From Cyanodermella asteris (lineage: Eukaryota; Ascomycota; Lecanoromycetes; Ostropales; Stictidaceae): a stretch of DNA of 64,000 bases. The stretch's first letter is position 1. Every line of letters starts with the position of its first letter. The notes beneath the pieces are model-generated. The model ran no database searches and was not told where the DNA came from. It saw only the letters and a program-made list of their open reading frames with translations. The translations under genes were made by a program, and so were the position numbers. The DNA is taken from the NCBI GenBank assembly GCA_900618795.1, contig UYJD01000010.1, positions 1,214,068 through 1,278,067 on the forward strand, written 5' to 3'. Of this stretch, positions 9,596-20,105 are shown one piece after another.

Positions 9596-12028
9596 ATGGC
9601 GCCTCAACAAACGACTGCTGCTGCTGCGCCGGCGCCTGACATCTCCATTCTAGGCGATCAGGTCACACTCCTACCGTCCGGCTATGTCTCTGAGCAGAAA
9701 GAGGAGGAACTGGTCGGCCATATGGCTCGATTCCGTTCGTCCCCTCTGGATTTCATGCGAGAGGTGTCATTGTACGTCTCGGGGACTGGGTGGCGTGCCT
9801 ACGACAATGTCATCGGTCAGCCAATATACTTCCCCGGATTTACGGACAGAATGACCAGCGAGACAATGTCCTCTGAAATCATCACCAAACGCATCAAGAT
9901 GCTGGCCGAGCGGCGGGTAGCCGAGGAGATTGAAAAGGGCTTACTGGGCTCCGGCGAGGGCTTGGTCGAGAGGCGAGAGAGGCGACGGCAAGAGCTGGAG
10001 CGAGAACTCAAGGAGGTGTCCAGGGGCATGCTCGATGCCATGATTTGCAAGATGGAGAACAAGGGTTTCATCCGAAGCGCATACTATCTCTGCACGCAGC
10101 TGTTGACGAGAGCATACAACCAGGGCATCCACGTGAGCAGCGAGGAAGTCCTACGATTACGACAAATGGCATTGGAATGCCAGGAGAAGAAACAGAGCAT
10201 TTTCTTCCTGCCAAACCACAAGAGTCACGTCGACTATGTCAGTTTGCAGCTCATCTGCTTCCGACTGGGTATTGCGCTTCCTACGGTCGTCGCCGGCGAC
10301 AACCTGGGATTCTTCGGTGTGAAGCAGTTCCTGCAGCGTGCAGGCGCCATGTGGATCAGACGGAGTTTCGCTGGCGATGCTTTGTACGGCGCACTTGTGC
10401 AAAGCTACATCGACACGCTGCTCCGCCTCGGCTACCATCTGGAAGCTTTCGTCGAGGGGGGCAGGTCTCGCACCGGGAAACTTCTACCACCAAAGTTCGG
10501 TATCCTCGGTTATGTCGTGGATGCTGTGATCTCTGGGCGAGTCGAAGACTGCATAATGGTTCCGGTCAGCACGCAGTACGACAAAGTCATCGAGACGCAG
10601 GGCTATATTTCAGAACTGCTGGGCACACCCAAGAAGAAGGAGAACATTTACGACTTCATCAACTCGTCTTCGGTGCTATCACTGCAGCTGGGTCGTGTGG
10701 ATGTTCGTTTCCACAAGCCATGGAGTCTCAGGGGCTTTATCGAGGACCAACGCGACAGGATGACTCGACTACCGCCGCAAATCCGAGACAAGCAGACACA
10801 AGACGCACGAATCAATCCTTCGTCCGAAGCACGACAAGCTCTGATTCGAAGGTTGGGCTACCGCGTGCTGTCAGACATCAACGAGGCTTCCGTCATCATG
10901 CCGACGGCACTGGTTGGGACCGTACTACTGACGCTTCGTGGCCGAGGTGTCGGAATCTCTGAATTGGTCCGTCGAGTCAAGTGGCTTTCCGAACGTGTTT
11001 CGGCTAGTGGTGGTCGGGTCGCTCACTTCGCCAACCAGCCAACCCGCGACGTAGTCGAGCGTGCTCTCGAAGTTCTGGGCAGAGAACTTGTAGGCAAAGT
11101 CGACGGTCTGCCCGAAGACACATACTTCGCCGTCGATCGATTCCAGCTTTCCTTCTACCGCAACATGACCATCCACCTGTTCATCTCCGAGGCAATCGTC
11201 TGCGTTTCAATGTACACACGAGTCAAAATGGGCGGCGGCCCGCAGATCCAGCGCATCAGCTACGAAGACCTCTACAACCAAGTCTCCTTCCTCTCCCAGC
11301 TCTTCCAGCACGAATTCATCTACCCCACCGACGGTCTGACCGCGAACTTGGCAAACACGCTCGCGGGCCTCGAAGCCTCGAATATCATCAAAGTAGCCCG
11401 CGAAGGCAACATGATCAAGACCGTCGAGCTCGCCGACATTGAACGCAAACGCGGCCGCGAAGACTTTGATTTTTACTGCTTCCTCATCTGGCCCTTTGTC
11501 GAATCCAACTGGCTCGCCGCCACATCTCTCATGAGCCTCACGCCACCCACCTCCGAGCAAGCCGAAACCTGGCTCGGCCTCAAGCAAACCCAAGACATGG
11601 CCCAACTCCTCGGGAAAACCCTCTACCACCAAGGCGACCTCAGCTACTACGAGGCCGTAAACAACCAGACCCTCAAAAACGCCTACCAGCGCTTCCAAGA
11701 GGAGGGCATCGTCCTCGTGACAAAGGGACCCAGCGGCGCCACTTGTCGTTTGAATCCCGAGTGGACGCCCGAGCGCCAGGCCGACGGTACTATCAAACCC
11801 GAAGGCCGCTTGTGGGAGTTTGTCGAGACGATTGCGAAGAGTAGGCGGGAGGGAAAGAATAGACGGGATGGCGCGACGGTCAGTTCGAGGGTCATCAGTC
11901 TTGCGGAGGCGATGGGGAGGGCGTTGTTTGAGACGGCGACTGCGAGGCCGGAGGAGGAGGAGGTGAAGAAGGCGGAGGAGAGTCCCAAGAGGCCGAGGCG
12001 GCACATGAAGACGAGGGCGTTGTTGTGA
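9596..12028 (+). CDS. Glycerol-3-phosphate / DHAP acyltransferase
   Basis: An 810-residue PlsB/GPAM/GNPAT-type acyltransferase that esterifies the sn-1 position of glycerol 3-phosphate or dihydroxyacetone phosphate, the first step of glycerolipid synthesis. Motif I is HKSHVD with His208 and Asp213 as the catalytic pair. Motif III is EGGRSRTGK from residue 287. Motif IV is the VPVSTQYDKV segment near 325. The C-terminal half matches the long helical region of mitochondrial/peroxisomal GPAT-DHAPAT proteins rather than the short ER Gpt2/Sct1 type. The last ~60 residues are charged low-complexity. I chose ATG 9596 because it sits in CACCATGG; the frame is open upstream without an ATG. Whether it works on G3P or DHAP, and in which organelle, is not decidable here; the final residues ALL are not an obvious SKL-type PTS1. 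Confidence 0.9.
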   Translation: MAPQQTTAAAAPAPDISILGDQVTLLPSGYVSEQKEEELVGHMARFRSSPLDFMREVSLYVSGTGWRAYDNVIGQPIYFPGFTDRMTSETMSSEIITKRIKMLAERRVAEEIEKGLLGSGEGLVERRERRRQELERELKEVSRGMLDAMICKMENKGFIRSAYYLCTQLLTRAYNQGIHVSSEEVLRLRQMALECQEKKQSIFFLPNHKSHVDYVSLQLICFRLGIALPTVVAGDNLGFFGVKQFLQRAGAMWIRRSFAGDALYGALVQSYIDTLLRLGYHLEAFVEGGRSRTGKLLPPKFGILGYVVDAVISGRVEDCIMVPVSTQYDKVIETQGYISELLGTPKKKENIYDFINSSSVLSLQLGRVDVRFHKPWSLRGFIEDQRDRMTRLPPQIRDKQTQDARINPSSEARQALIRRLGYRVLSDINEASVIMPTALVGTVLLTLRGRGVGISELVRRVKWLSERVSASGGRVAHFANQPTRDVVERALEVLGRELVGKVDGLPEDTYFAVDRFQLSFYRNMTIHLFISEAIVCVSMYTRVKMGGGPQIQRISYEDLYNQVSFLSQLFQHEFIYPTDGLTANLANTLAGLEASNIIKVAREGNMIKTVELADIERKRGREDFDFYCFLIWPFVESNWLAATSLMSLTPPTSEQAETWLGLKQTQDMAQLLGKTLYHQGDLSYYEAVNNQTLKNAYQRFQEEGIVLVTKGPSGATCRLNPEWTPERQADGTIKPEGRLWEFVETIAKSRREGKNRRDGATVSSRVISLAEAMGRALFETATARPEEEEVKKAEESPKRPRRHMKTRALL

Positions 12029-12991
12029 GTGGGCGTGTGGGTGTTTGTGATCGTGGCGTGCGTGTTCATGACGTTCAGTCACATTGGAGCGATTCGTGTT
12101 TCGATCCAGACGGTTCGAATACCCAATGCATTCTGTCATGGACAATATTTTGCTGCTGCTTGCAAAAAAAAGAAAAAAGAAAACAATATCCTTCCAATCC
12201 GTCTGAATCCATAATTACGGGTGGGCTGTTGTATGCCAGAGCGGGTCGCCACGACACTCGAAGCTACTCGTGATACCAAACTCGTGTAATCGGCCGCCTC
12301 GAACATTTTCTCATCGGCAAAGCAAGTGCCATTTCCCTCTCCTCCAGCATGCTGACTTCCCGATTGTCTCCTCACCTTCTCACGTACGTGGTTTTCGACG
12401 TATGATGCTCCACGAACGAATGCGAAACATTCACACAAAAGGGAGAAAAGTCAGCATGAGTGCACAAGGCCGAGTCGAGTATTAAAATTTGCAAGTTTTT
12501 TGCAAACACCATGAAAAGATATTTTTATTTACAGGGGGAAATTTGCGATCTGCGACCGATCAAGGTAGGTAGGTGGTAACAAAAGCTCTGGCACCGCATT
12601 CGTCTTGCTCCTTTTCCTTCTTTCACTCGACATCATTGCTCTGACCGTTCTTTTCGCATCTCCACCAAGCACCGAAATGCATCGAAAAACAGGGCCCTCC
12701 ACAATTACGAGGCCGTTCCCAAACAGACCCCCAGTCTTGCATTCCGTCTACCAAGACTCTTCATCGAATCCCCCGACTCGACTCAGCAATCCAACGAGAA
12801 AGGTATGTAACGAGAAAAGGTAAAGGTATCGTGGCACAAAAATAATGAGATCGAAAAAGGCTGTCGAGCCTGCGAGTCCATTTCTCCAGACTCTGTTCAA
12901 TGTTTATCGTCTTCCTTCCGTCTCTTCAACCGTGTCGTCCGAAGTTTTGACTTTGATCCCTTGCTGCCCCTTTCCACTCGACTTTGGTGCT
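12029..12991. other. Convergent 3' flanks
   Basis: Shared terminator region of the acyltransferase (+) and the 944-residue protein (-). It contains an A-rich tract at 12164-12184, a plausible polyadenylation region for the plus-strand gene, and a short GGTA repeat at about 12563-12576. No gene is supported. Confidence 0.5.
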
Positions 12992-15826
12992 TCAAATGTT
13001 CTGGCTCGACAAGTACTCCGTGCTGGGCTGGTTTCCACTCGCAACTCCCGCCTTCAAATTCTGCGTCGGCGTCACACCCGAATGGCTCGTCATAGGCACG
13101 CTACGCGCATCGCTCAAATCCACCCGACTCAGATCTTCCACGGCTTGGTCCATTTCCGACCTCGTAATCGAGTTACCCCTCGTCCGGGTCCGCGACGGAC
13201 CAGGAATGCCGGGAGGCACGAAATCGGCATGTCCCGTCGCATGATCAAAGTGAAACGGCACCGTAGCGCCAGTGTCCTTGCCCCCCTCATTCAAGACCGG
13301 CGGGTGGATGTGCGTCGTCTCCTTGACAGGATACCCGTCCGGATGCATCCATTCACGCGTCTCTTCACGTGTCCCCGACGTGCCCGTCGGTGCGCTCGCG
13401 TACCGGCCCTCCAGGAGTGCGAGCCTATCCGCTGCTGAAGGTTGTTTCGGAGTGATGGTCCAATTCGGGCGGTTGGAAGCCCCACCGGGAATATCCTTTT
13501 CGGAAACTTCGACGAGGCCCCGGTCGTGCGTGTTGATGAAGTGGCGGGCGGAGAGCACTTCGATGTCGATTATGGGTTGCACGCGGTGGTAGATGTCGTA
13601 GTAGTGGACTTCGCGGGTGATGCGTTCTTCGCGGACGTGCTTGATTTGTTTGTGGACGGTTTCGTGGACGACGGCGGGGGCGATTGTTTCGGAAACTGTC
13701 GTGTCGGCGCTGTTGTACTTGGCTTTGTCCAGGACTTCGGCGGTTGATGGCACGTCGGCCGTGTTCGCTGAGGAGGTCGTTGGGGGCATGGCGAGGGATT
13801 TTTCGGCGGCGGGAGTGCTGGGGGCGGAGACGAAGGCGCCTTCGCGGTCGGTGGGATCGGTGGCGTCCATCTGACCCAAGGCTGTCTGAGGCTGCCGAGA
13901 GATCGGAGCTGTGGTCTTGAGGGGTTGTTGGGCTTGGGGGGGTGGAGGAGCGACTCTGCGGGTCTTGGGGGTCCTGGCGCCTTGAGGTGTCTGTGAAGGG
14001 CGAGGAGCCTGTGAGTCTGTAGCGAGAGCGTCTTTGGTACGCTGTAACACAGGCTGCTGTCCAGCATCAAGCTCTGAAGGCAGAGTTTGAGGAAGAGGAG
14101 CTTGGGCAGGGGCGCCAGTCGGTGACGGCAGGAAGATCTCGCGGTTCGTCTCCTGGGCCAGCGTGGCGCCCTGCGGCAGCTGGTTGTTTGCACGCTTTTG
14201 GTTCAGCGTGTTTGCAGCAGCAGGAGGACGTGCAGAAGTTTGCGCATCATCGTCGGTGAAATGCTCGTGAAAGCTGCTGGTGCGCACAGGCCGTCCTGCG
14301 TCATTCTGTCTGGCGGTTTGAGACTCTCGACCAGTCCCTGCCGGCGGAGCCACTGCTCCTCCACCCCTAAACTCCCGCGACGGCCGCTTACTCGGCGGCT
14401 TTGTCGACATGTTCACCGGCGGCGGAGCGCCCCGCGATGTCTGCTGCTGAACGCCAGGGATGTCGCTAAAGTCCAGCCCATAGACGGCCGCATTGCGCTT
14501 GTCGCGCGACGCCAGCCTGGACGCGGCCGAAGAGGTCGGCGCCGGCACTGCTTGGGGAGCCGGGGCAGTCTGCAGATGACTCTGCACTGCTGGCGGAGCT
14601 ACTGTAGCTGGTGGTGGAGGAGCTCTGTTGCTGACAGCGTTCTGCTGCTCTCTGCCGGTGGCTCGTCGCGACAAACCCGTTCCGGTCATGTCCATCTGTG
14701 ACAACCGTTGCGGAAGCTCAGGAACCTGCGGCGGCTCCGTCGGTGTCTTGGGAATGTCTCCATCGAGGGTTTTGGATTCTCTCTCCTTGCCCTTGATCGA
14801 CCTGGAGTTCCTCGAAGGTCCATCAACAAGTTCTGGCTCTTGTCCAAAGACTGGCGGCTCGCCCTCGGCAACATCGTCGTAAGTGAAGTATTTCAACGGC
14901 TGCGGCTTCGATGCGCGCTTGCTTGTGCGTCGAGACGACTTGGATTTGGTCGTTCCGGTAGTGCTCAGAGGGCGACTCGTCGATTGGCGCGATGTCAATC
15001 CAGACTGAGCTCCGGATGGGGGTCTGGTTGCCTGCACCGGCGACGGGGCGGTGACGTTTGTCGTGTTTGTTCGTAGACGAGACAGGGCATCCGATGCCGT
15101 AGGGACCTGGCTCAGAGTGCCGTCGACCGCAGGACTTGGGTTTGCAGTCTGAGGTGTACCTGTCCTGCTAGTTCGCACCTCCGATGCAGCAATCGCTTCG
15201 TGTGCCGGCTGTGCGATCGGTCTCGGTGCAACCGGTTGAGGAGCAATGGTCTCTGCTGCCAAAGGCTCTGGCGTCTGGCGTGAAGCACGGAACACGGGCG
15301 TGTCGTCAACATCGCTGATGCGACGAGACAGCTGCCGAGATCCAGCTCTCGAATCGCGACCATTAGGCGACGCAACTCCGTTTGTAACCCTCGATGGCCT
15401 TTCTGGTGAAATGGCCCGCGAGCCTCGCGAGCTAGAAGGACCAGCTCCGCCAACGCCATCAAGACTTCCCCGCCGACTCATGCGTCTGCTCGATCTCCGA
15501 CTGGCATCACGAGAGCGCTTCGACGGACCCTCAGGTGCCAGCGGCTCTTCCGGAGCATTGGCAAAGATATCCTCGTGTTCCGCCTCAATCTGCGCACTGT
15601 GTCTCTTACTAGCACGACTGCGAGCAACATCGGCCTCCGCCGCGTCCGCAGCTCCCAGCGCGACCGTGTCACCGTGCTGTGGGTAGTCGCCAACTCGAGG
15701 CGCGGAGCTCTCGTTCACGTCATCGTAAGTGAAGAATTGCAGAGCTCCCGGTGGCGCCTTTGCCTTTGGAACGGAAGCTTCGCGGGCGATGTGGTCCTTG
15801 TCTTTGGTGGAAAAGATCCTCTTCAT
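12992..15826 (-). CDS. Ser/Pro-rich protein with duplicated FTYDDV motif
   Basis: A 944-residue protein of unknown function. Most of it is disordered Ser/Pro/Arg/Thr-rich sequence. Two copies of a short motif stand out: LQFFTYDDV followed by PRVG (residues 30-45) and LKYFTYDDV followed by PPVFG (about 311-327). A conserved C-terminal module spans about residues 713-765: ETIAPAVVHETV, then REVHYYDIYH, then VQPIIDIEVL. This module recurs in the hydrophilic protein encoded at 19188-20105, aligned without gaps. After it come GRYASAP and ETREWMHPDGYPVKETTH segments that look like a further conserved block. No membrane segment or signal peptide is visible. Similar His/Tyr-rich modules occur in uncharacterised ascomycete proteins, by my recollection. 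ATG 15824-15826 is the first in frame. Confidence 0.8.
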   Translation of the reverse strand: MKRIFSTKDKDHIAREASVPKAKAPPGALQFFTYDDVNESSAPRVGDYPQHGDTVALGAADAAEADVARSRASKRHSAQIEAEHEDIFANAPEEPLAPEGPSKRSRDASRRSSRRMSRRGSLDGVGGAGPSSSRGSRAISPERPSRVTNGVASPNGRDSRAGSRQLSRRISDVDDTPVFRASRQTPEPLAAETIAPQPVAPRPIAQPAHEAIAASEVRTSRTGTPQTANPSPAVDGTLSQVPTASDALSRLRTNTTNVTAPSPVQATRPPSGAQSGLTSRQSTSRPLSTTGTTKSKSSRRTSKRASKPQPLKYFTYDDVAEGEPPVFGQEPELVDGPSRNSRSIKGKERESKTLDGDIPKTPTEPPQVPELPQRLSQMDMTGTGLSRRATGREQQNAVSNRAPPPPATVAPPAVQSHLQTAPAPQAVPAPTSSAASRLASRDKRNAAVYGLDFSDIPGVQQQTSRGAPPPVNMSTKPPSKRPSREFRGGGAVAPPAGTGRESQTARQNDAGRPVRTSSFHEHFTDDDAQTSARPPAAANTLNQKRANNQLPQGATLAQETNREIFLPSPTGAPAQAPLPQTLPSELDAGQQPVLQRTKDALATDSQAPRPSQTPQGARTPKTRRVAPPPPQAQQPLKTTAPISRQPQTALGQMDATDPTDREGAFVSAPSTPAAEKSLAMPPTTSSANTADVPSTAEVLDKAKYNSADTTVSETIAPAVVHETVHKQIKHVREERITREVHYYDIYHRVQPIIDIEVLSARHFINTHDRGLVEVSEKDIPGGASNRPNWTITPKQPSAADRLALLEGRYASAPTGTSGTREETREWMHPDGYPVKETTHIHPPVLNEGGKDTGATVPFHFDHATGHADFVPPGIPGPSRTRTRGNSITRSEMDQAVEDLSRVDLSDARSVPMTSHSGVTPTQNLKAGVASGNQPSTEYLSSQNI

Positions 15827-16261
15827 GCTTGCGAAAGGGCAACGCGGCCGACGTCAATCGGCTACAGGGGTGTTGTAGTGGGATAGACTCTCGCTCTTGT
15901 CCACGCAAACAACCGAAAACGAAGCAAGCGACGACGACCAAGCAATGAACGACCTCAAGTATTATTCCGTGTGTGTAGAGAACGACAGATGCAGCAGACT
16001 CGCGATGTTACAGAAGGCAGAGAAGCGAGAAGCGACGTACGTCGAGCATGTTTCGTCGAGCGGAGAGCAGGGGCGCCGACGCACAAACTGGAGAGGCTGG
16101 CCGGGCATTGGTTGCGAAATCGAGACGCCCATTGGTTGGCGAAGCTGCTTGCGCCTCGGCCTGGAGAAGCATATGAACTTTCCGGGGAAGCTCTAATTTC
16201 TGCCTCCCACAGTCGCACAGCTTGCCCAGCCCGCGAGTGCAGTAAGAGAAGCGACGCCATC

Positions 16262-16293
16262 CCACACTTGGCCGCGGGGATGGCCAAGTGTGG
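16262..16293. repeat. Perfect 12-bp inverted repeat, 8-nt loop
   Basis: The arm CCACACTTGGCC at 262-273 is followed by GCGGGGAT and by the exact reverse complement at 282-293. It lies about 435 bp upstream of the start codon at 15826 on the minus strand. It could be a dimeric transcription-factor site or form a hairpin in a long 5' leader; no function is assigned. Confidence 0.8.
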
Positions 16294-18942
16294 TCGCTCC
16301 ATACAAGGCGAATGAATGGAGTAGCAAACATCCATCGCGCCACGACCATGCTGAAGGCGCAGAGCTCCTCCAGTTGAGGCAGTATGCCGGGCTCGCGAGT
16401 GCCCTGCATGTGGCTCGGCAGTTGGACTTTGCACACTAGGACGGAGATAGAGAGCGTGTAGTCTGGCGAACGCACATTGTCTATTGGCAAGACCCACAAG
16501 GTGATGTAGTGGCACGAAGGCACTCGTTAGTGCTCACTGCTCGGTGGTTGTCGGGAGCAGTGTATCCGCGTAGCCTGTACAACTGCAGGCACATGCGAAG
16601 AACTTCTGTACTGGTATCAGCGATCATCGCCATGCGTAGTTCTGCTACTGCCAAACTCCCACCAATGACTCGTGGTCCGCTGAGGTCGATTCGATGTTAT
16701 CGATAAGCAGTAATCCTTCACAAACGTGAACGGTCCTTCATCGAGCACTACGCAAATGCGAAAGTGGAGGCACAATCACCTTGTCCCTTTCGAAGCGTCC
16801 GAGACACAAATCTGCAAGCACAGGAAGGATTGACAAAGTATCTCATGGGGTCGTCTCGATTGGCAGTTCGGCCACAATTGCTGTCTGCAACTTGATTTGG
16901 AGAGGTCAAGCTGCTTGTAATGGTGCTTGTACTGCTGCTGAAATGGTGATTGCTCGGGGGGGTTCGAGCCTCGCTGTTGGTCGTTTCATACAGTAGATGA
17001 CCCATGGAGTAACTGCAACAACATGTAGCTAGACGTCTCGAATCTCTTGTACGGAACACGTTCTTGATTTTGTGGTTATAATGGCAGATATGCTTGGTCA
17101 TTCTTACCCTCGATGAATCATTATGGTGGTAGGTAGTCACTGATGTGAGTTGAGCGTGTCGAGCGTCAGCTGGTTAACTTGAGCTTTTGTTGCGCGGATC
17201 ATTTTCAATCTCCGAAATAATCAAGACCATGTGTGTTCGCCTAGCCAATCTTCGATTCCAAGGCTTCATGCACAACATGGCCTTTCGTGAGGTTTCAGGA
17301 GCCATTGAAAGCTCGATCTCAAACGGATTGTGTCTTGAAACCTGCAATGAACACATTCATGACACCGAGTGTCGTCACAGCTCGCTGGGGATGACCGGGC
17401 ACCGATTGAGTTTGCTGGCATCGCAGGCAAAGTCCGACATCCGAGAGAGTTGCAACCAGGCAAAGATATCCGGAGACCAGATCCGACCAATCTCTCAGAC
17501 ACGCAAACTCTGCTACAGCCAACACAACCTCTTGAAACGATTATCAGGGCCAGTCCTCCGTGCGGGTTTAGCTAAGACGGCCTCTGGTTACTGCTTTCAG
17601 CTGACGGAACCGCGACAGTGAGAAGATCAACACAGCATGACGCAACAAAATGAGCTTGTTGATATTGTCCTTGGATCCTGAGAATGATGTGACCACAACA
17701 AAGCACTCAACATCTCATCGCTCGGCGTTTTCGTGGCATGCGAGATCTGCCAAGTAATCTGGCATCCTGGTATCTTGTTTGCGGATCTGCCGCTATCTGA
17801 TCAAGTATTCTGCGACCGTAATTGGCCTCGATATGCCGTCTACCAACATTCACAAAGTCATAAAGGAGTGACGTTTCCTCGAGAAAAAAATATGAACAGG
17901 GATCCGTTCGGTTGCTGGTCCTTGTCGATTGAATCCTCCTGCACGGACATCCGCACGCTGACTGCGCATGCCCCGTATCCTGGCCTTTTCGTTTGATGCA
18001 AATCGCAAAGCGATGACGCCGTCGCGGTTATACTATACCGAACATCACGTTGTACCAGATCGTGAGACGTCTGTAAACACCCGCAGATCGAATGGTGATG
18101 TTTTTCAACGAAGGGGAAGAATCTTGGTTTCGAATGTCGCTGAGCGCAGTGAATACGTCTTACGTCAGGAGGAGACAACCGACGTTTCCCTCGAAACTGA
18201 GCAAACCCCGCGTCGCACAACAAATGTCGTGTCTGTATTTTCGCTGCAATAGTCATAACGCAGTCACCAAACCCGTTGGGGTCCACATTTGTAAGGAGCT
18301 GGAGAATGACGAAGTCTCAGTTCGAGTTCTCCGTGGACGGATGCTGCTAACTCGTCAAGCTACAACAACCAAGTCGCCGTTCAGACACATTCGAGGTAGT
18401 CAAGCCACATCGAGATATAGCTCCACGGCAGGCAGGATGGTGGTAGATCCACCTAGCTGGAACGCGAAGGCGATGCTTACTTTGCCGCCAGCAATTCGGA
18501 CGGCGCGTTCGAGAAGTCCATGGGCGGCAAAACCGGTTTTTGGCTGAAGCTGCAGGGGTTTATGAGGACATGATGTGCGGCGGCGACCCGATCAGGCAAT
18601 GCCACTCAAGCTGTCTCAGTTCCGGCCACTCCCACCGACCAGCCTGATTGCACGCTGAGAGGAAAACGCAGCAAACGCATCATCGATTGCTGGCCGTGTC
18701 GTCGCCAACGAGCAATCGGCCGTGCCCGATGCGGCGCCACAGAATCGGGCCTGGCTGTGCATGTCATGGCCGGTCTGCGGCGGCTGAGATATTGTGATTC
18801 TCACTTTCAGCAGCCAATCCTGGAGCAGCCCTACTCAACCCGCCGTCTGATTGAGTCTCGCATCTCAGCAGTAGCAGTGTTTTGTCTCTGAACGACGTAA
18901 CCGCACGCGGCTTCTGCGGGCGACCTGCTTTTCAGTGCTTGG

Positions 18943-19046
18943 AGGGGTTGCCTGTGCTTTCCCTGTATGTGATGGGCAACGACAAAGCATGCAGGTATCT
19001 ACTGCCATTTCGTCATAACTACGAGACTGCCTGGAGGATAAATATT
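18943..19046 (+). promoter_or_regulatory. Putative stress-type promoter: STRE and TATA-like box
   Basis: An AGGGG element lies at 18943-18947 and another at 18554-18558; the TATA-like ATAAATATT lies at 19038-19046, about 145 bp before the start codon at 19188. AGGGG is the Msn2/4-type stress response element in yeast and its relatives. The assignment is by motif only and short motifs occur by chance. Confidence 0.35.
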
Positions 19047-19187
19047 CCTTGAGCTTCCCATGCTTGCATTTCCATCATCACACACTCAAGATACCCCCTT
19101 TGCATTCAGATACCCAGTCTCCATCAACAACCGTTTCTCCCTACAAACAAATCACTTCACTCTCACTCAATCAACCAATCAACCAAA

Positions 19188-20105
19188 ATGGACAAGGCAA
19201 AGGCTGCTGTTTCCGACTTCATGCACAAGGCCGGCAAGCATGACACCACTGTCGACGAGACCGTTGCCCCTGCCGTCACCAAGGAGACGATAAACAAGAC
19301 CCATCACGAGAATGTCACTGGTTAGTTTGATTCTTCGACGTTCGCGTCTTCATCGTGAAGCACCTGTCGTGGGTACAGAATGCGGCCAAAGTTTCATGGC
19401 ATACCAGGCAGCTTTCAGCTCTGATCACACATCATGTTCTTTCAATAGATCACACTAGCTAACATACTCAAAGGTGCTGTCGACCGTGAAGTTCACCAGG
19501 ACCACTACCACACCTCCGTCCAGCCCATCAAGGACCGCCAAATCCTCCCGGAACAACATGAGCACAAGGCTCTCCCTGTCGAGCACCGTGAGCACCACCA
19601 CGGCGACTCCGCCGCCGTCAAGCAGAAGCTCGAGCAGGAGGCCGCTCAGTTCAAGAGCACCACCACACACGGCCAGACCACGCACACGCACTCTGAAGCT
19701 CCCGTCATCGCTGGCGAGCACAGACACCACCACGTCCACGAGGTCATTCAGCCGGTTGTCCAGCGCGAGACCATCCAGCCTCACGTCACGCACACTACCG
19801 TCCCCGTGCACGAGGTCCACCACAATGCTGCCAAGCACCACGCTGCTAGCACCCTGCCCGCCATGACCATGGACGAGTTCAAGAGCCACGGAGGCGGCCT
19901 TGCCGGCCGTGAGGCGCGTCACGACGGATTCGCTGGCGAGCCCCGTGCTGTTGCTGGTGCTACTGGCACACACACACACTCTAGCACGACTGGTACTCAT
20001 CACACCACCACCGGTACCCATGATGGCACCAAGCCTACCCTTGGCCAGAAGCTCAACCCCAAGGTTGACGCTGACCGTGACGGAAAGGCTGGCATCATGT
20101 CCTAG
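19188..20105 (+). CDS. His-rich hydrophilic allergen-like protein
   Basis: Two exons, 19188-19320 and 19474-20105, joined across a 153-bp intron (donor GTTAGT, acceptor CAAAG, branch-like CTAAC at about 19459); the result is 254 residues. No signal peptide or membrane segment. The N-terminus MDKAKAAVSDFMHKAGK is amphipathic. Residues 24-75 contain ETVAPAVTKETI, DREVHQDHYH, VQPIKDRQIL, and a related HHHVHEVIQPV block follows at about 135-145. The C-terminal third is Thr/His/Gly-rich and ends in KVDADRDGKAGIM, which looks like a small conserved tail. Proteins of this type are widespread in ascomycetes, often labelled allergen, abundant in conidia or under stress; I recall no known biochemical activity. 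It shares its core module with the neighbour encoded at 12992-15826. Confidence 0.85.

Larger units (their letters stand above)
15827..19187. other. Long divergent intergenic region
   Basis: Lies between the 944-residue protein (-) and the His-rich allergen-like gene (+). All three frames are open for long stretches (for example 15955-16523 and 17187-17621), as expected in GC-rich DNA, and none reads as a known protein. It holds a perfect 12-bp inverted repeat (16262-16293) and promoter-like elements near 18943-19046. I see no tRNA or transposon. Confidence 0.4.

Noticed and set aside
10045-12145. Long frames inside the acyltransferase gene (305 codons plus frame, 312 codons antisense)
   Set aside because: They overlap the intact conserved gene and have no family resemblance; shadows of its codon bias.
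16955-16985. GGTTCGAGCC, a tRNA B-box-like motif
   Set aside because: No A box 30-60 bases upstream, no acceptor stem and no cloverleaf pairing.
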